Assembly (NCBI RefSeq): GCF_001591665.1
Contig: NZ_BCVI01000025.1
Location: 24,760-88,759 of the forward strand
From: Neobacillus soli NBRC 102451
Lineage (GTDB): Bacteria > Bacillota > Bacilli > Bacillales > Cytobacillaceae
DNA length: 64,000 nucleotides
Direction: 5' to 3'
The notes below the pieces were generated by a model, which saw only the letters and a program-made list of their open reading frames with translations, was not told the DNA's origin and did not search any database. Positions 26,046-34,666 of this stretch are shown here, piece after piece (within the stretch, counting starts at the first letter, position 1; each line of letters begins with the position of its first letter). The position numbers were made by a program, and so were the translations under genes.

Positions 26046-27178
26046 CATGCTTCTTTTCGGAAAATTAATATATACTGATGCATTTGATGCATTACATATG
26101 CATATGGGTAGCCAAACGGGAATAAATCATTCGCTTGATCGTACCATATTTTTACTCCTCTATAAACTAAACCAGGAATTGTACTTAGAGAATTTATTAT
26201 GTCTGCATGAAGCAAGTTTGGCGCGCCTGGTTTTGGTTGAAAGTCTTTACAAAAAACAACCGCATATTTTCCAACTTCAAGTCTTCCTACAGCTAACTCC
26301 ATAATGTCCCGGAATTTATCTAAGAATTCATTATATCCTAGGTTTCCTAAATCATTTTCATCATTTGTATAAGGAGTTGGATCAGTCTTACCGTAAAATT
26401 TCTGCTTTTGTCCTGTTTTTTTCTTTGTCATCATATCGGCGTAAGGCGGGTCAGTTATTATTAATTGAAATTGCCTATTTAAATAAGGGTGTCCATTCCT
26501 AAGGGTTTCTTCAGCATCCCCATGAATTGTTAGCTCGGTTGGTAAATTATCAGTTTGGCAAACTTGTTTATAAGCTTCAAGATACTGTGCATTTAAATCG
26601 ATACCAACACCATGTCTTGGACTATCACAAAGAGATCCGCCCAATAAACTTCCACCTACTCCTACAAATGGATCAAGTATCCACTGATCTCTTTTTGTAA
26701 AAAAGGATATAATTTCTTTCATAAGTTGCGGTGGCTTTGGCGAGGGGTGTATCTTCCTCAGATTAAAACCAACACCCTCTCTTATTGTTGGGGGGTAAGC
26801 TTGTACTAAAACGCTATTTAAGAAAAATGTCCACTCCCTACCAGTCAAATCGTTTAGCTTATTTCTCTTATCATAAACTCCCCGTTCCCCCATATCAATT
26901 CCATTGACGCCTATTGGCTTTTTTTTCCTACCTTTACTCTTTTCTGTTCTCCAAAAAGGTATGTCTGATTGTTCACTTGTTACTTCATTATTTTTTTCAC
27001 TTGTTTTCTCTTCAATAGCTTCTTGACCGGTTTCTTCCCCAATTTGTTTTTTTGTTCGTTTGCCCGTTCGTTTCTTTATTTTTACAATTGGTGTTGCTTC
27101 AAGCTCACTATTACCTTGGAAATCTTCTACTTCTCTATTTTGTTCGATTTTTTTTTCGTTTGAATTAGCTTCCGACAT
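26045..27178 (-). CDS. DNA methyltransferase (DPPY type, N6-adenine or N4-cytosine)
   Basis: A 377-residue enzyme. Residues 1-80 are a Lys/Glu/Thr-rich linker. ILDPFVGVGGSLLGGSL is motif I (SAM binding) near residue 165, and LIITDPPYADMM is motif IV (catalytic DPPY) near 240. The C-terminus YAYVMHQMHQYILIF is beta-strand. Motif I before motif IV, and DPPY rather than PCQ, means amino-methylation of adenine or cytosine, not 5mC. It overlaps the upstream methyltransferase by 14 bases, so the two are co-expressed. It probably protects host DNA from the convergent restriction operon. Confidence 0.8.
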   Translation of the reverse strand: MSEANSNEKKIEQNREVEDFQGNSELEATPIVKIKKRTGKRTKKQIGEETGQEAIEEKTSEKNNEVTSEQSDIPFWRTEKSKGRKKKPIGVNGIDMGERGVYDKRNKLNDLTGREWTFFLNSVLVQAYPPTIREGVGFNLRKIHPSPKPPQLMKEIISFFTKRDQWILDPFVGVGGSLLGGSLCDSPRHGVGIDLNAQYLEAYKQVCQTDNLPTELTIHGDAEETLRNGHPYLNRQFQLIITDPPYADMMTKKKTGQKQKFYGKTDPTPYTNDENDLGNLGYNEFLDKFRDIMELAVGRLEVGKYAVVFCKDFQPKPGAPNLLHADIINSLSTIPGLVYRGVKIWYDQANDLFPFGYPYAYVMHQMHQYILIFRKEA

Positions 27179-28247
27179 AGTATAGTCTCTCCTTAACTTT
27201 TTTTACCCCTGTTCCTCCGTTATTACTCTTGTATCGCTGAAAATTAACATCTATAAAATCGACATTTCCTTTTGAACTGAGTATTTCAAGGATTTCTTCA
27301 TGTTGTAGTACCCCATCTGCGTTATAACTTAGGAAAATATGCTTGCAATCCAAGTTATTTACTAATTGGGTTAAAGCACTTGCTGCCTTATCAGAATAGC
27401 AAAAATCGGATTTTTTATCCTTCCATGGTCTTAACCCTGTTTTTCCATCTATAAACGGAGAGTCACCAATTGCTATAGTTTCTAGTATATGATAATAGGC
27501 ACCATATTGCCTAAAATTATAAGGGGGATCCAGGTATACAACATCTGCTTGAATATTAGGAGCGAGCTCAAGGACGTCCATTTGATAAACTTCATGATTT
27601 AACCGTGGAGATGAAGTACATTCAACAGCCATTCTTTCTAAATTTAAAGGATTAAACGCTCTTTTATCCCATTCTTTCAAAAAGGCACCGTATGTTCCTG
27701 CTATATTAGCTACTTTATTTACTGCATTTAAAAGACTTGCAAGTAGTAAAGCTTCCTCATCTTCGGTTATAAAATTATTATCTTTCCAAATTCCAATTTG
27801 GTGTCGTATTGCATCGATTTTACAAGCATTTTCCTCTGTAAAGTACATTCTTTGAAAGGCTGAATCCCTAGTTCCTTCAAGAGTGTATTCTCGGTAAATA
27901 AATCCCTTTTTGGGAGTAATCTTATTTAAGTGATTAAGAACTAAATCATAATTATCTGCAATAAGCAGATTACTATAATCCATATTTTGGTTTATTTCAT
28001 CCGAATCAAATAATCTTTCAAAAGGGATATTTTCTAGATCTGTTAATGCTGCTTTTGCCCATATTGTACAGGTGGTTAATAAATCATTAGCGATAACATT
28101 AAATCCCCTTTGTTTGAAATGTTTTGAAACTACAGCAGTTCCACAAAATAAATCTGCAAATGTAGGATTTTGAACACTTTCAACCTTTTCATTAATAAAA
28201 CCTTCAATAAAATCTAATAATCTTTCTTTAGAGCCAATGTATCTCAA
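27165..28247 (-). CDS. D12-class N6-adenine DNA methyltransferase
   Basis: A 360-residue enzyme. It begins LRYIGSKERLLDFIEGFINE and has FADLFCGTAVVSKHFKQRG (motif I) near residue 40 and DVVYLDPPYNFRQYGAYYHI (motif IV) near 235: the D12/Dam-type order. A TTG at 28247 is proposed as the start, since the family usually begins right before Y-I-G-S-K; an ATG at 28337 would add 30 residues without family sequence. It is the first gene of the two-methyltransferase operon opposing the restriction genes. Two adenine/cytosine-N4 methyltransferases suggest an asymmetric recognition site, one enzyme per strand. Confidence 0.78.
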   Translation of the reverse strand: MRYIGSKERLLDFIEGFINEKVESVQNPTFADLFCGTAVVSKHFKQRGFNVIANDLLTTCTIWAKAALTDLENIPFERLFDSDEINQNMDYSNLLIADNYDLVLNHLNKITPKKGFIYREYTLEGTRDSAFQRMYFTEENACKIDAIRHQIGIWKDNNFITEDEEALLLASLLNAVNKVANIAGTYGAFLKEWDKRAFNPLNLERMAVECTSSPRLNHEVYQMDVLELAPNIQADVVYLDPPYNFRQYGAYYHILETIAIGDSPFIDGKTGLRPWKDKKSDFCYSDKAASALTQLVNNLDCKHIFLSYNADGVLQHEEILEILSSKGNVDFIDVNFQRYKSNNGGTGVKKVKERLYYVGS

Positions 28248-28623
28248 AAACTCACAACCTCTCAAATGTGTAAAAAAATAAAAAGGTGTACCGGAAAGAC
28301 TGAATTTACAGTACAGCCAAGATACACATTTCGACAAAATTTAAATAAGGTCATTCTGTAATTATACAGAAAGGTTTAAATAGAGTCTAGTTAAGGTTTA
28401 AATAGGAAATTAATCACCATTATTATTTTAGAACAAATGTTCCCGCTTGTCCAATTAGGTTAATTGAAACTTTTTGTTGGAAATTTAATTCTAATCATTT
28501 TTAACAATCGATAAACATAGAAAATATTTTTGAAGGATTATTAACAATTTTTCTGAATTCAATTATAGTGTTTTTAACTATCCATAAACCGCATTATAGA
28601 TAGCTAGCGAGAGGAGGAAAAAT

Positions 28624-29592
28624 ATGAATTTGGAAATTAACAATAAAAGTGGAAATGCACTTTCAAAGGAAATACTTGTTCTTCAGGAAGAGGCAAAAAG
28701 ACATTTAGAAAACTCTAAATCTGAAAACACAAAATATGCTTATCGAACAGATTGGGAGCAATTTTCCGAATGGTGTGAAAAGAATGGGTTGCATGACATT
28801 CCGGCTAGTCCGGAGACTATTGTCTATTACATTACATTTTTAGGGAAAACACTTAAAGCATCCTCAATTAAAAGAAAAATGACAGCTATCTCCCAGCGAC
28901 ATGAAACCGCCGGTCAACCAAGCCCCACCAAATCAGCTCTTGTAAGAGGAGTCTGGGATGGTATTCAACGAAAAATTGGGATTAAAGAAGAAGGGAAAGA
29001 TGCGCTTTGGCTAGATGAACTTCGGCAAATTATTCAAGCGATTCCACAGAATCATTTAATTGGTGTTCGGAATAGGGCATTACTAATCATTTGCTGGGCT
29101 GGGGCGTTAAGACGTAGCGAATTAACTGGATTAACAACTAAAGACATCTCAAAAACAAGAGATGGAATAATACTCCACTTAAATAAAAGTAAAACCGATC
29201 AAAAAGGAGAAGGACAGGAGGTTGCTCTCCCATATGGAAGTAATCCATTAACCTGTCCAGTACGAAGTTTAGAAGATTGGTTATCAGTATCAGGTATTAC
29301 AGAAGGTAAATTGTTTAGAAGAATAGATCGTCATGGAAATATTCTGGGAGGACTAACACCACAGTCAGTTCGTTTGATTGTAAAGAAATGTTGTGAAAAA
29401 GCCGGGCTTAATCCCGAAAAATATGGTGCACATAGTCTAAGGAGTGGTTTTTGTTCCACAGCTGCAAAAGCGGGAAAGGCTGAACATCAAATTATGAAAC
29501 AAACTAGGCATAAACGGACAGATTCGTTACAACGTTATATAAAGAAGGCTAATCTGTTTGATGATAATGCAGCCGGAGGGATTGGTCTTTAG
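28624..29592 (+). CDS. tyrosine recombinase (XerC/D-like)
   Basis: A 322-residue site-specific recombinase. The N-terminal SAM-like core-binding domain (residues 20-110) includes NTKYAYRTDWEQFSEWCEKN. The catalytic domain has GALRRSELTGL (first Arg), HSLRSGFC (H-x-x-R), TRHKR and LQRYI (nucleophile Tyr). AGGAGG precedes the ATG. It is separate from the right-end integrase and lies beside the restriction/modification genes, so it may move or have moved that module. Its site is unknown. Confidence 0.8.
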   Translation: MNLEINNKSGNALSKEILVLQEEAKRHLENSKSENTKYAYRTDWEQFSEWCEKNGLHDIPASPETIVYYITFLGKTLKASSIKRKMTAISQRHETAGQPSPTKSALVRGVWDGIQRKIGIKEEGKDALWLDELRQIIQAIPQNHLIGVRNRALLIICWAGALRRSELTGLTTKDISKTRDGIILHLNKSKTDQKGEGQEVALPYGSNPLTCPVRSLEDWLSVSGITEGKLFRRIDRHGNILGGLTPQSVRLIVKKCCEKAGLNPEKYGAHSLRSGFCSTAAKAGKAEHQIMKQTRHKRTDSLQRYIKKANLFDDNAAGGIGL

Positions 29593-29749
29593 ATCCTTTA
29601 CAGAAACTGTATAAACGCTAATATTTTTACATAATTGTGAAGCCTGGTCAGTTGCACTAATGATTTAGGTTTTTTGAAAACTATTTGTATTATTATGGTA
29701 AAATTGTTGTGACTTAATAAAAAATTAAATTTAATGGAGATAAAAAAAG

Positions 29750-30010
29750 GTGAATACAAGAGGCAGCAAATACGAACCACTATATCAATTTTTAAAATCA
29801 AAGGATTCCAATCGTTTAGTAATGACTTATAAAGAAGTGGAAGATGTGCTTGGGTTTACTCTTCCACCATCCGCATCAAAATATTTGGCATGGTGGGATA
29901 GTGCATCACAACACACACAGGCTTATTCATGGACAAAAGCTGGTTTTAAAGCAAATCCAAACTTAAAGGACAAGAAAATTGAGTTTGTTAAATACGAAGT
30001 AGGAGACTAG
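29750..30010 (+). CDS. DUF7662-like protein
   Basis: An 86-residue protein with the word pattern KYEPLYQFL, EDVLGFTLPPSASKYLAWWD and HTQAYSWTKAGFKANPN. This resembles the DUF7662 family, often found beside restriction or other defence genes. The start is GTG at 29750 with GGAG upstream. The family role is unknown; a small DNA-binding or partner protein is plausible. I am fairly sure of the family resemblance, not of the function. Confidence 0.6.
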   Translation: MNTRGSKYEPLYQFLKSKDSNRLVMTYKEVEDVLGFTLPPSASKYLAWWDSASQHTQAYSWTKAGFKANPNLKDKKIEFVKYEVGD

Positions 30011-30062
30011 TTTAGTCGCAGTTTTAAAAAAAGTGTTAAAAAAAATACTTAGGATGAATTTA

Positions 30063-30671
30063 ATGAATGAAGTTAAATCGATTACTATACTAATAGAAGA
30101 ATTAATTGAAGAAAAGATAATTCATTATGATGTTAGAAGTATGCAAAGGAAGTTCAATAAATTTATTACTGCAAAAGCTAAAAATAAAGAAGAAGATGAG
30201 TTATATAAAAAGGCTTTGAAAGATGACAAAGGACACTATAATATTATAGCTGATCTGCAACCGATCTTTAAGGCTACATTAATTGGTATTGCAAATGGGC
30301 TTAAATACTATGAAAAGTTATCTGATAAACGAATCAACGAGTTGGATTTTGAGGACATTAAAGAGGCATACACATCTGGTGTACCTTATATAAAGTCATT
30401 TGCTCCTAATGAAGATGTAGTTGAAGAATTACTGTTCATGTGGGATGCATACTTTAATTATAAATATTACTTAAAGGTCCATGAAATAGTAGGGACTACA
30501 CAATTGATTTTTAAAAATGTAGATGATTTGGAATATCACTATAAACTCGAAATTCTAGATCTGTATTCTACAGTCTTAAAGACAGAAATATTTCCTTTAA
30601 TAACTGAAGCAACTATTCGCTTAAAAATTGACTCTGCTATTACAAATGATTTCATAGAAGATGAAGAGTGA
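30063..30671 (+). CDS. hypothetical helical protein
   Basis: A 202-residue mainly alpha-helical, acidic protein (SITILIEELIEEKIIHYDVR, later LYSTVLKTEIFPLITEATIR). The start at 30063 was chosen because AGGAT lies seven bases upstream; in-frame starts at 30033 and 30054 are possible. It lies 50 bases after the DUF7662 gene, perhaps in one operon. No motif is recognised. Confidence 0.5.
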   Translation: MNEVKSITILIEELIEEKIIHYDVRSMQRKFNKFITAKAKNKEEDELYKKALKDDKGHYNIIADLQPIFKATLIGIANGLKYYEKLSDKRINELDFEDIKEAYTSGVPYIKSFAPNEDVVEELLFMWDAYFNYKYYLKVHEIVGTTQLIFKNVDDLEYHYKLEILDLYSTVLKTEIFPLITEATIRLKIDSAITNDFIEDEE

Positions 30672-30728
30672 CGACATGTTTTTATGACTTTTTGTCGTGG
30701 AAAGTTCATGGCATACTGCAATATAATT

Positions 30729-30752
30729 TCCTTATCTTAAAACAGATAAGGA
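30729..30752 (+). promoter_or_regulatory. ribosome-site-sequestering hairpin
   Basis: TCCTTATCT pairs with AGATAAGGA across a six-base loop, so AAGGAG, the ribosome site of the gene at 30762, lies partly in the stem. Such a structure would reduce translation unless opened. This is inferred from pairing only. Confidence 0.5.
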
Positions 30753-30761
30753 GCAGTAAAA

Positions 30762-31142
30762 ATGAAATTATTACGAGGTAGGATTGTAGATGTATACACA
30801 GAAGACGGTATAAGAATGCAGGAGCTTATTCAGGGAATTCCAAAATATATGCAGTATAAATATGAAAATAATCCTAAATATGGTGGATGGAATGGAAGTT
30901 ATGTCTATACTTATGGAACAACCCCATCAAGCCTTATTTTTAAAGTATTTATGTTCGATTTAAATAAAACAATAAAGGTTGATATGAAAGATAAAATTCT
31001 AATGTATAATAATATGTCAAGAATTTCAGCGAAATTAATACAGTATCTTTTAAAGCATAATAAAGGTAAAAAAATCTATGTACGAGTTAAAAAAAATTCC
31101 TATTCTATTGGGTTGGACGAAATCCGCATTGATTATAAATAA
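30762..31142 (+). CDS. hypothetical protein
   Basis: A 126-residue basic protein with beta-rich segments (YGGWNGSYVYTYGTTPSSLI, and a KKIYVRVKKNSYSIGLDEIR tail). It starts after AAGGAG in the hairpin at 30729-30752. It is followed by a 30-bp perfect palindrome and then an insertion sequence. No family is recognised. Confidence 0.5.
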   Translation: MKLLRGRIVDVYTEDGIRMQELIQGIPKYMQYKYENNPKYGGWNGSYVYTYGTTPSSLIFKVFMFDLNKTIKVDMKDKILMYNNMSRISAKLIQYLLKHNKGKKIYVRVKKNSYSIGLDEIRIDYK

Positions 31143-31296
31143 TGGAACTTCTCAAAAGACAAAGAAATTAAATTATCTATTTATGACCATAAACAACTAA
31201 GTCGATTGAAATTTACATAAAAGGCTGTGTTGTTAAGGATTTAACTTAGACGAACGGTTACTTTACTTTAATGTGCAAATGGAATATTAGAAAAGA

Positions 31297-31326
31297 AATA
31301 TCCTAGTTCAATTGAACTAGGATATT
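31297..31326. repeat. perfect 30-bp palindrome
   Basis: Fifteen bases on each side of the centre (between 31311 and 31312) are exact complements, with no loop; the core is CTAGTTCAATTGAACTAG. No T run follows, so it is not a usual terminator. It may be a dimeric regulator site or a recombination target. The remaining 31143-31526 stretch holds no gene. Confidence 0.6.
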
Positions 31327-31564
31327 ATAATTGAAATACCATTAGTTTACTAAAAACAATAACATATTACAGTGCAAATCGTGGTATTAAAGGATTTAAG
31401 GTTTTGTGACAGGTAACAGAACCCGTTACTATTTAGATGTCCTTTTTATAAATATCAACAAAATAATAAGACAGATTCAATGAATAATTGTATACAGATC
31501 ACAGTTTGGAGATGTTTAAATTCCTGGACAGTGCGGAAAAAGTTGTGTAAATAAGTTTGAAATC

Positions 31565-31613
31565 AATCCTCCTTGGCGAGAATTAGGATAAATAATTTTT
31601 GCTAAGGAGGATT
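31565..31613 (+). promoter_or_regulatory. transposase leader hairpin hiding the ribosome site
   Basis: AATCCTCCTT (31565-31574) pairs exactly with AAGGAGGATT (31604-31613). Further pairing of GGC with GCT extends the stem to 13 bp. The transposase ribosome site is thereby buried. In other insertion sequences such structures prevent expression from outside transcripts. Confidence 0.65.
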
Positions 31614-31620
31614 TTTCGAC

Positions 31621-32820
31621 ATGAAAATACCTAAAGAATTAATCAAAGAAATTGTAAAGGAACAGAAATTCACAAGTACAAATCAAATCATGGAAACCAT
31701 TAAAGAGATGTTTTCTGATATTTTGGAAGAAGTTCTTCAATGTGAAATGGATGAACAGCTTGGTTATGAAAAACATCAACGCCGGAGTGATGAACCAAGT
31801 AATTACCGTAATGGCTCTACAAAACGGAAATTAAAAACACAATTTGGTGAAGTAGAAGTTACTGTTCCACGTGACAGAAAGGGCTCGTACGAGCCCCAAA
31901 TTTTAGACAAATACCAAAGAAATGTGGATGGTCTGGAAGAAAAAATATTGTCTCTATACGCTCACGGTATGTCTACTAGAGATATCCAGGAACAAGTAAA
32001 GGATCTCTATAATGTTGAGATTTCTTCGGAGTTAGTTAGTAAGATTAGTGAAAAAGTTATGCCACAAGTAAATGAGTGGCAGAGCCGTCCGCTTGAAGCC
32101 TATTATCCTTTTATTTTCATGGATGCCATACATTATAAAATTCGTGATAATCACCAAATTGTCTCGAAAGCAGCCTACGTTGTTTTGGGGATTAACAATG
32201 AAGGATATAAAGAAATATTAGGCATTTGGGTTGGAGGAAATGAAAGCAGTAAGTTCTGGTTAGGTGTGTTAAACGATTTGAAAACGCGAGGAGTCAAAAC
32301 TGTAAATCTATTCTGTGTGGATGGATTATCAGGGTTTAGAGAAGCCATTCAAGCCGTGTATCCTTTTGCCGGTATACAACGCTGTATCATTCACCAGATC
32401 CGTTCAAGTACCAAATATGTTTCTTATAAACATCTGAAAGAGTTTGTCGCTGATTTGAAAAAAATATATACTTCAATCAATGAAGAAACTGCGTTAGAAA
32501 GGCTCTTTGAATTTAAAGAAAAATGGGGCAAAGAATACCCTTCTGCGATTAAGTCATGGGAAGAAAATTGGGATATTTTAGCTACTTTTTTCGCATATCC
32601 GCAGGAAATTAGGAAAATAATATATACTACGAATATTATAGAAGGGCTTCACCGACAATTTAGAAAAGTAACAAAGACAAAATCTATCTTTCCTAATGAT
32701 GATAGCTTAAGGAAAATGCTTTATTTGGCAGCTCAAAATATTACGAAAAAGTGGACAATACGATACCGTAATTGGGACATGATTTTGAGCCAGCTTGAGA
32801 TCTTGAACCAAACATCATAA
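31621..32820 (+). CDS. IS256-family DDE transposase
   Basis: A 399-residue transposase. KTQFGEVEVTVPRDRKGSYE near residues 75-94 and DGLEEKILSLYAHGMSTRDI near 105 are IS256 signatures. FIFMDAIHYKIR near residue 166 gives the first catalytic Asp, NLFCVDGLSGFREAIQAVYP near 230 the second, and TTNIIEGLHRQFRKVTKTKS near 335 the catalytic Glu region. The length is normal for the family. It is complete, so the element may still be active. Confidence 0.92.
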   Translation: MKIPKELIKEIVKEQKFTSTNQIMETIKEMFSDILEEVLQCEMDEQLGYEKHQRRSDEPSNYRNGSTKRKLKTQFGEVEVTVPRDRKGSYEPQILDKYQRNVDGLEEKILSLYAHGMSTRDIQEQVKDLYNVEISSELVSKISEKVMPQVNEWQSRPLEAYYPFIFMDAIHYKIRDNHQIVSKAAYVVLGINNEGYKEILGIWVGGNESSKFWLGVLNDLKTRGVKTVNLFCVDGLSGFREAIQAVYPFAGIQRCIIHQIRSSTKYVSYKHLKEFVADLKKIYTSINEETALERLFEFKEKWGKEYPSAIKSWEENWDILATFFAYPQEIRKIIYTTNIIEGLHRQFRKVTKTKSIFPNDDSLRKMLYLAAQNITKKWTIRYRNWDMILSQLEILNQTS

Positions 32821-33098
32821 TTGGGGACTCTGTCCCCAAACCCCTGAAGTTTATCGCTTTAGTTTTCCCTAAAACGGACACAAAAAAACGGACAGCATAA
32901 ATCCGTCCGTTTTAGTGTAAAAGCCATAAAACCGCTCGGTTTGCACTTCTGCATTGCCCTATCCTGTTTTATGGTAAAAGCCTTTATTATTTTTAACGGC
33001 TAGCCTTTGTTCTATACCTAATACTTCTTGCCTTGCGAAGATTGTCGAATATTACTTACACAAGATTTTACGCAGACCCAATTCCTGTGAAATTATTG

Positions 33099-33413
33099 TT
33101 AATAAATTGAATCACGTGGCAATTTGCCATAAAACTCCTCATCATAACTCATTAACTTTCTTTCGTCTACTTCACCTGCTAATACCTTGTCCAACAATTC
33201 AATTCTTGCTTTCAGTGCGTTATCATTCCTTTTATCCGGAGAATAGTCAGGATATATTCCCCTAAGCATAGTAATTATGTCGTTAGCTGCTGCAGCTTTT
33301 GACTTAAAACTACATCTCGCACGATATTTTGGAATAAATTCCTTAATTCTTTCGCAATCTTGTACTGTCCATTCATCACCAATTTTTCTTGAAAAATGTA
33401 ATAAATCACTCAT
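33099..33413 (-). CDS. hypothetical protein
   Basis: A 104-residue helical protein, MSDLLHFSRKIGDEWTVQDC, a Lys/Arg-rich middle and a DEEFYGKLPRDSIY end. The start at 33413 was chosen for the GGGGAGATG just upstream. It ends 12 bases from the insertion sequence's target duplication. No family is recognised. Confidence 0.5.
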   Translation of the reverse strand: MSDLLHFSRKIGDEWTVQDCERIKEFIPKYRARCSFKSKAAAANDIITMLRGIYPDYSPDKRNDNALKARIELLDKVLAGEVDERKLMSYDEEFYGKLPRDSIY

Positions 33414-33549
33414 AAACCAACATCTCCCCAAAAAATATACTGGTTAATTTTATTCATTATTGCAGGTAAATATGATTCGTTTCGTATGTACTATTTGCAA
33501 TACGTTATTCATACCATTAAAAAGAAAAACTATATAGGGGTGAATTTAT

Positions 33550-34296
33550 ATGGAAATAATACGATACTGTGCTGATCCTCATAGCACTGTTAAGTATATT
33601 AAAGCAAATCTTGAGTTTATTGATAATATTACTAGTTTTGAAGTATATTTTAACGACGAAGATATACCGGAAGTTTATAGAAATGTTCCTGATGTATATG
33701 TTTATGATGGAAAAAGGGAAAGCCAAAATAGGAATTACACCCTAATTTTAAGGGATGACGAAAATGAAAAAGAATTTTGGTTTAGTGGTGCTACCTGTGG
33801 TTACGGTGGAAGTGGTCCAAGTGCCACCAAACAAATTTTGCAAATTCTAGGTATTAAGTTTGACTACAACAGGATATCCGATGAAAAGAAGATTATTGAA
33901 AAAAACCTTGTTTCTTACCATGACATTAACTTGATGGTATATCGACCAAAAAATATGTTGAGCATGCGGAGAGAGAAAATACTCAAAGTGAAATTATCTT
34001 TCAAAACTGCTCATCAAAAGTACAGAGCAAAAGCAGCATTAAAGTGTATCGGCTATATTCAACCATTAAGAAATTTAATAGAAGAACACGATATGGTCGA
34101 GGATATTGACACTTTTTATTTCAGAGACATTCCTTATTCAACTGAAAAAGAATGGGCTGAATATGCGACAAATAATGCCTTAACTTTAAATCGGATTTAT
34201 TCAAAAATACAGGATGAAACCATAAAAGAAATTATTGAAAATATCGGCTATAGTTTTAATGCCAAGATTGAAATCAAGATGTATGAAAAACTTTGA
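33550..34296 (+). CDS. hypothetical protein with a glycine-rich loop
   Basis: A 248-residue protein. Residues 1-70 are beta-rich (NYTLILRDDENEKEFWFSGA), followed by CGYGGSGPSATKQILQILGI near residue 83. That loop is glycine-rich but not a Walker A. The C-terminal half is helical and basic (KAALKCIGYIQPLRNLIEEH). ATAGGGGTG precedes the ATG. It lies in the cargo region between the insertion sequence and the repressor; it could be another defence or maintenance gene, but this is speculative. Confidence 0.5.
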   Translation: MEIIRYCADPHSTVKYIKANLEFIDNITSFEVYFNDEDIPEVYRNVPDVYVYDGKRESQNRNYTLILRDDENEKEFWFSGATCGYGGSGPSATKQILQILGIKFDYNRISDEKKIIEKNLVSYHDINLMVYRPKNMLSMRREKILKVKLSFKTAHQKYRAKAALKCIGYIQPLRNLIEEHDMVEDIDTFYFRDIPYSTEKEWAEYATNNALTLNRIYSKIQDETIKEIIENIGYSFNAKIEIKMYEKL

Positions 34297-34666
34297 ATTA
34301 AGGTAAACCGGCTTCAAAAAGGAGTCGGTTTTCAAATATGATATGAAAATGCAGTTCTTTTCCACAAGAAAAATTTAACATGGCAGATATAAAGGAGTAT
34401 TTATTATTTGTGTTAAATGTGTAATGGAGGGTTAAAAATGCTCTTTTCTTTTCCGAAGTTTATCTCCAGATTCATAATTCACCAGTAAGATGTTTATATT
34501 AACCATTTCGCAATTCTTAGTATTTAAGCAATTAGAAACAAAATTATGAAAAGATACACAAATTTATAGGTATAACCACAAATAAATCGTTTTAAAACTT
34601 CTAAAAGTTAAATAAATCAGATTACCCCACACTAAATAAAAAAAACGCTGAGAAAGGCGTTTTTTA
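34297..34666. other. gap upstream of the repressor's 3' end
   Basis: It contains a weak hairpin with G-T pairs at about 34305-34332 after the previous gene. A single TGGAGGGTTAAAA at about 34424-34436 is another copy of the motif seen at 6.5 and 19.4 kb, here placed just before a 16-codon frame. A hairpin with A and T runs (34639-34666) should end the repressor's transcript. No gene is called. Confidence 0.5.

Larger units (their letters stand above)
31527..33079 (+). mobile_element. IS256-family insertion sequence with 8-bp target duplication
   Basis: The element is about 1,553 bp. The outer ends are imperfect inverted repeats (left TGCGGAAAAAGTTGTGTAAA at 31532; right, reversed, TGCGTAAAATCTTGTGTAAG; 18 of 22 match). 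AATTCCTG occurs exactly on both sides (31519-31526 and 33080-33087), as an 8-bp target duplication. One transposase gene is inside. About 250 non-coding bases lie between the transposase stop and the right end. The perfect duplication suggests a single, fairly recent insertion; the flanking genes were not broken. Confidence 0.8.

Noticed and set aside
26045..27178. 5-methylcytosine methyltransferase as in BsuMI or LlaJI
   Set aside because: The catalytic motif is DPPY, not the PCQ-type of 5mC enzymes.
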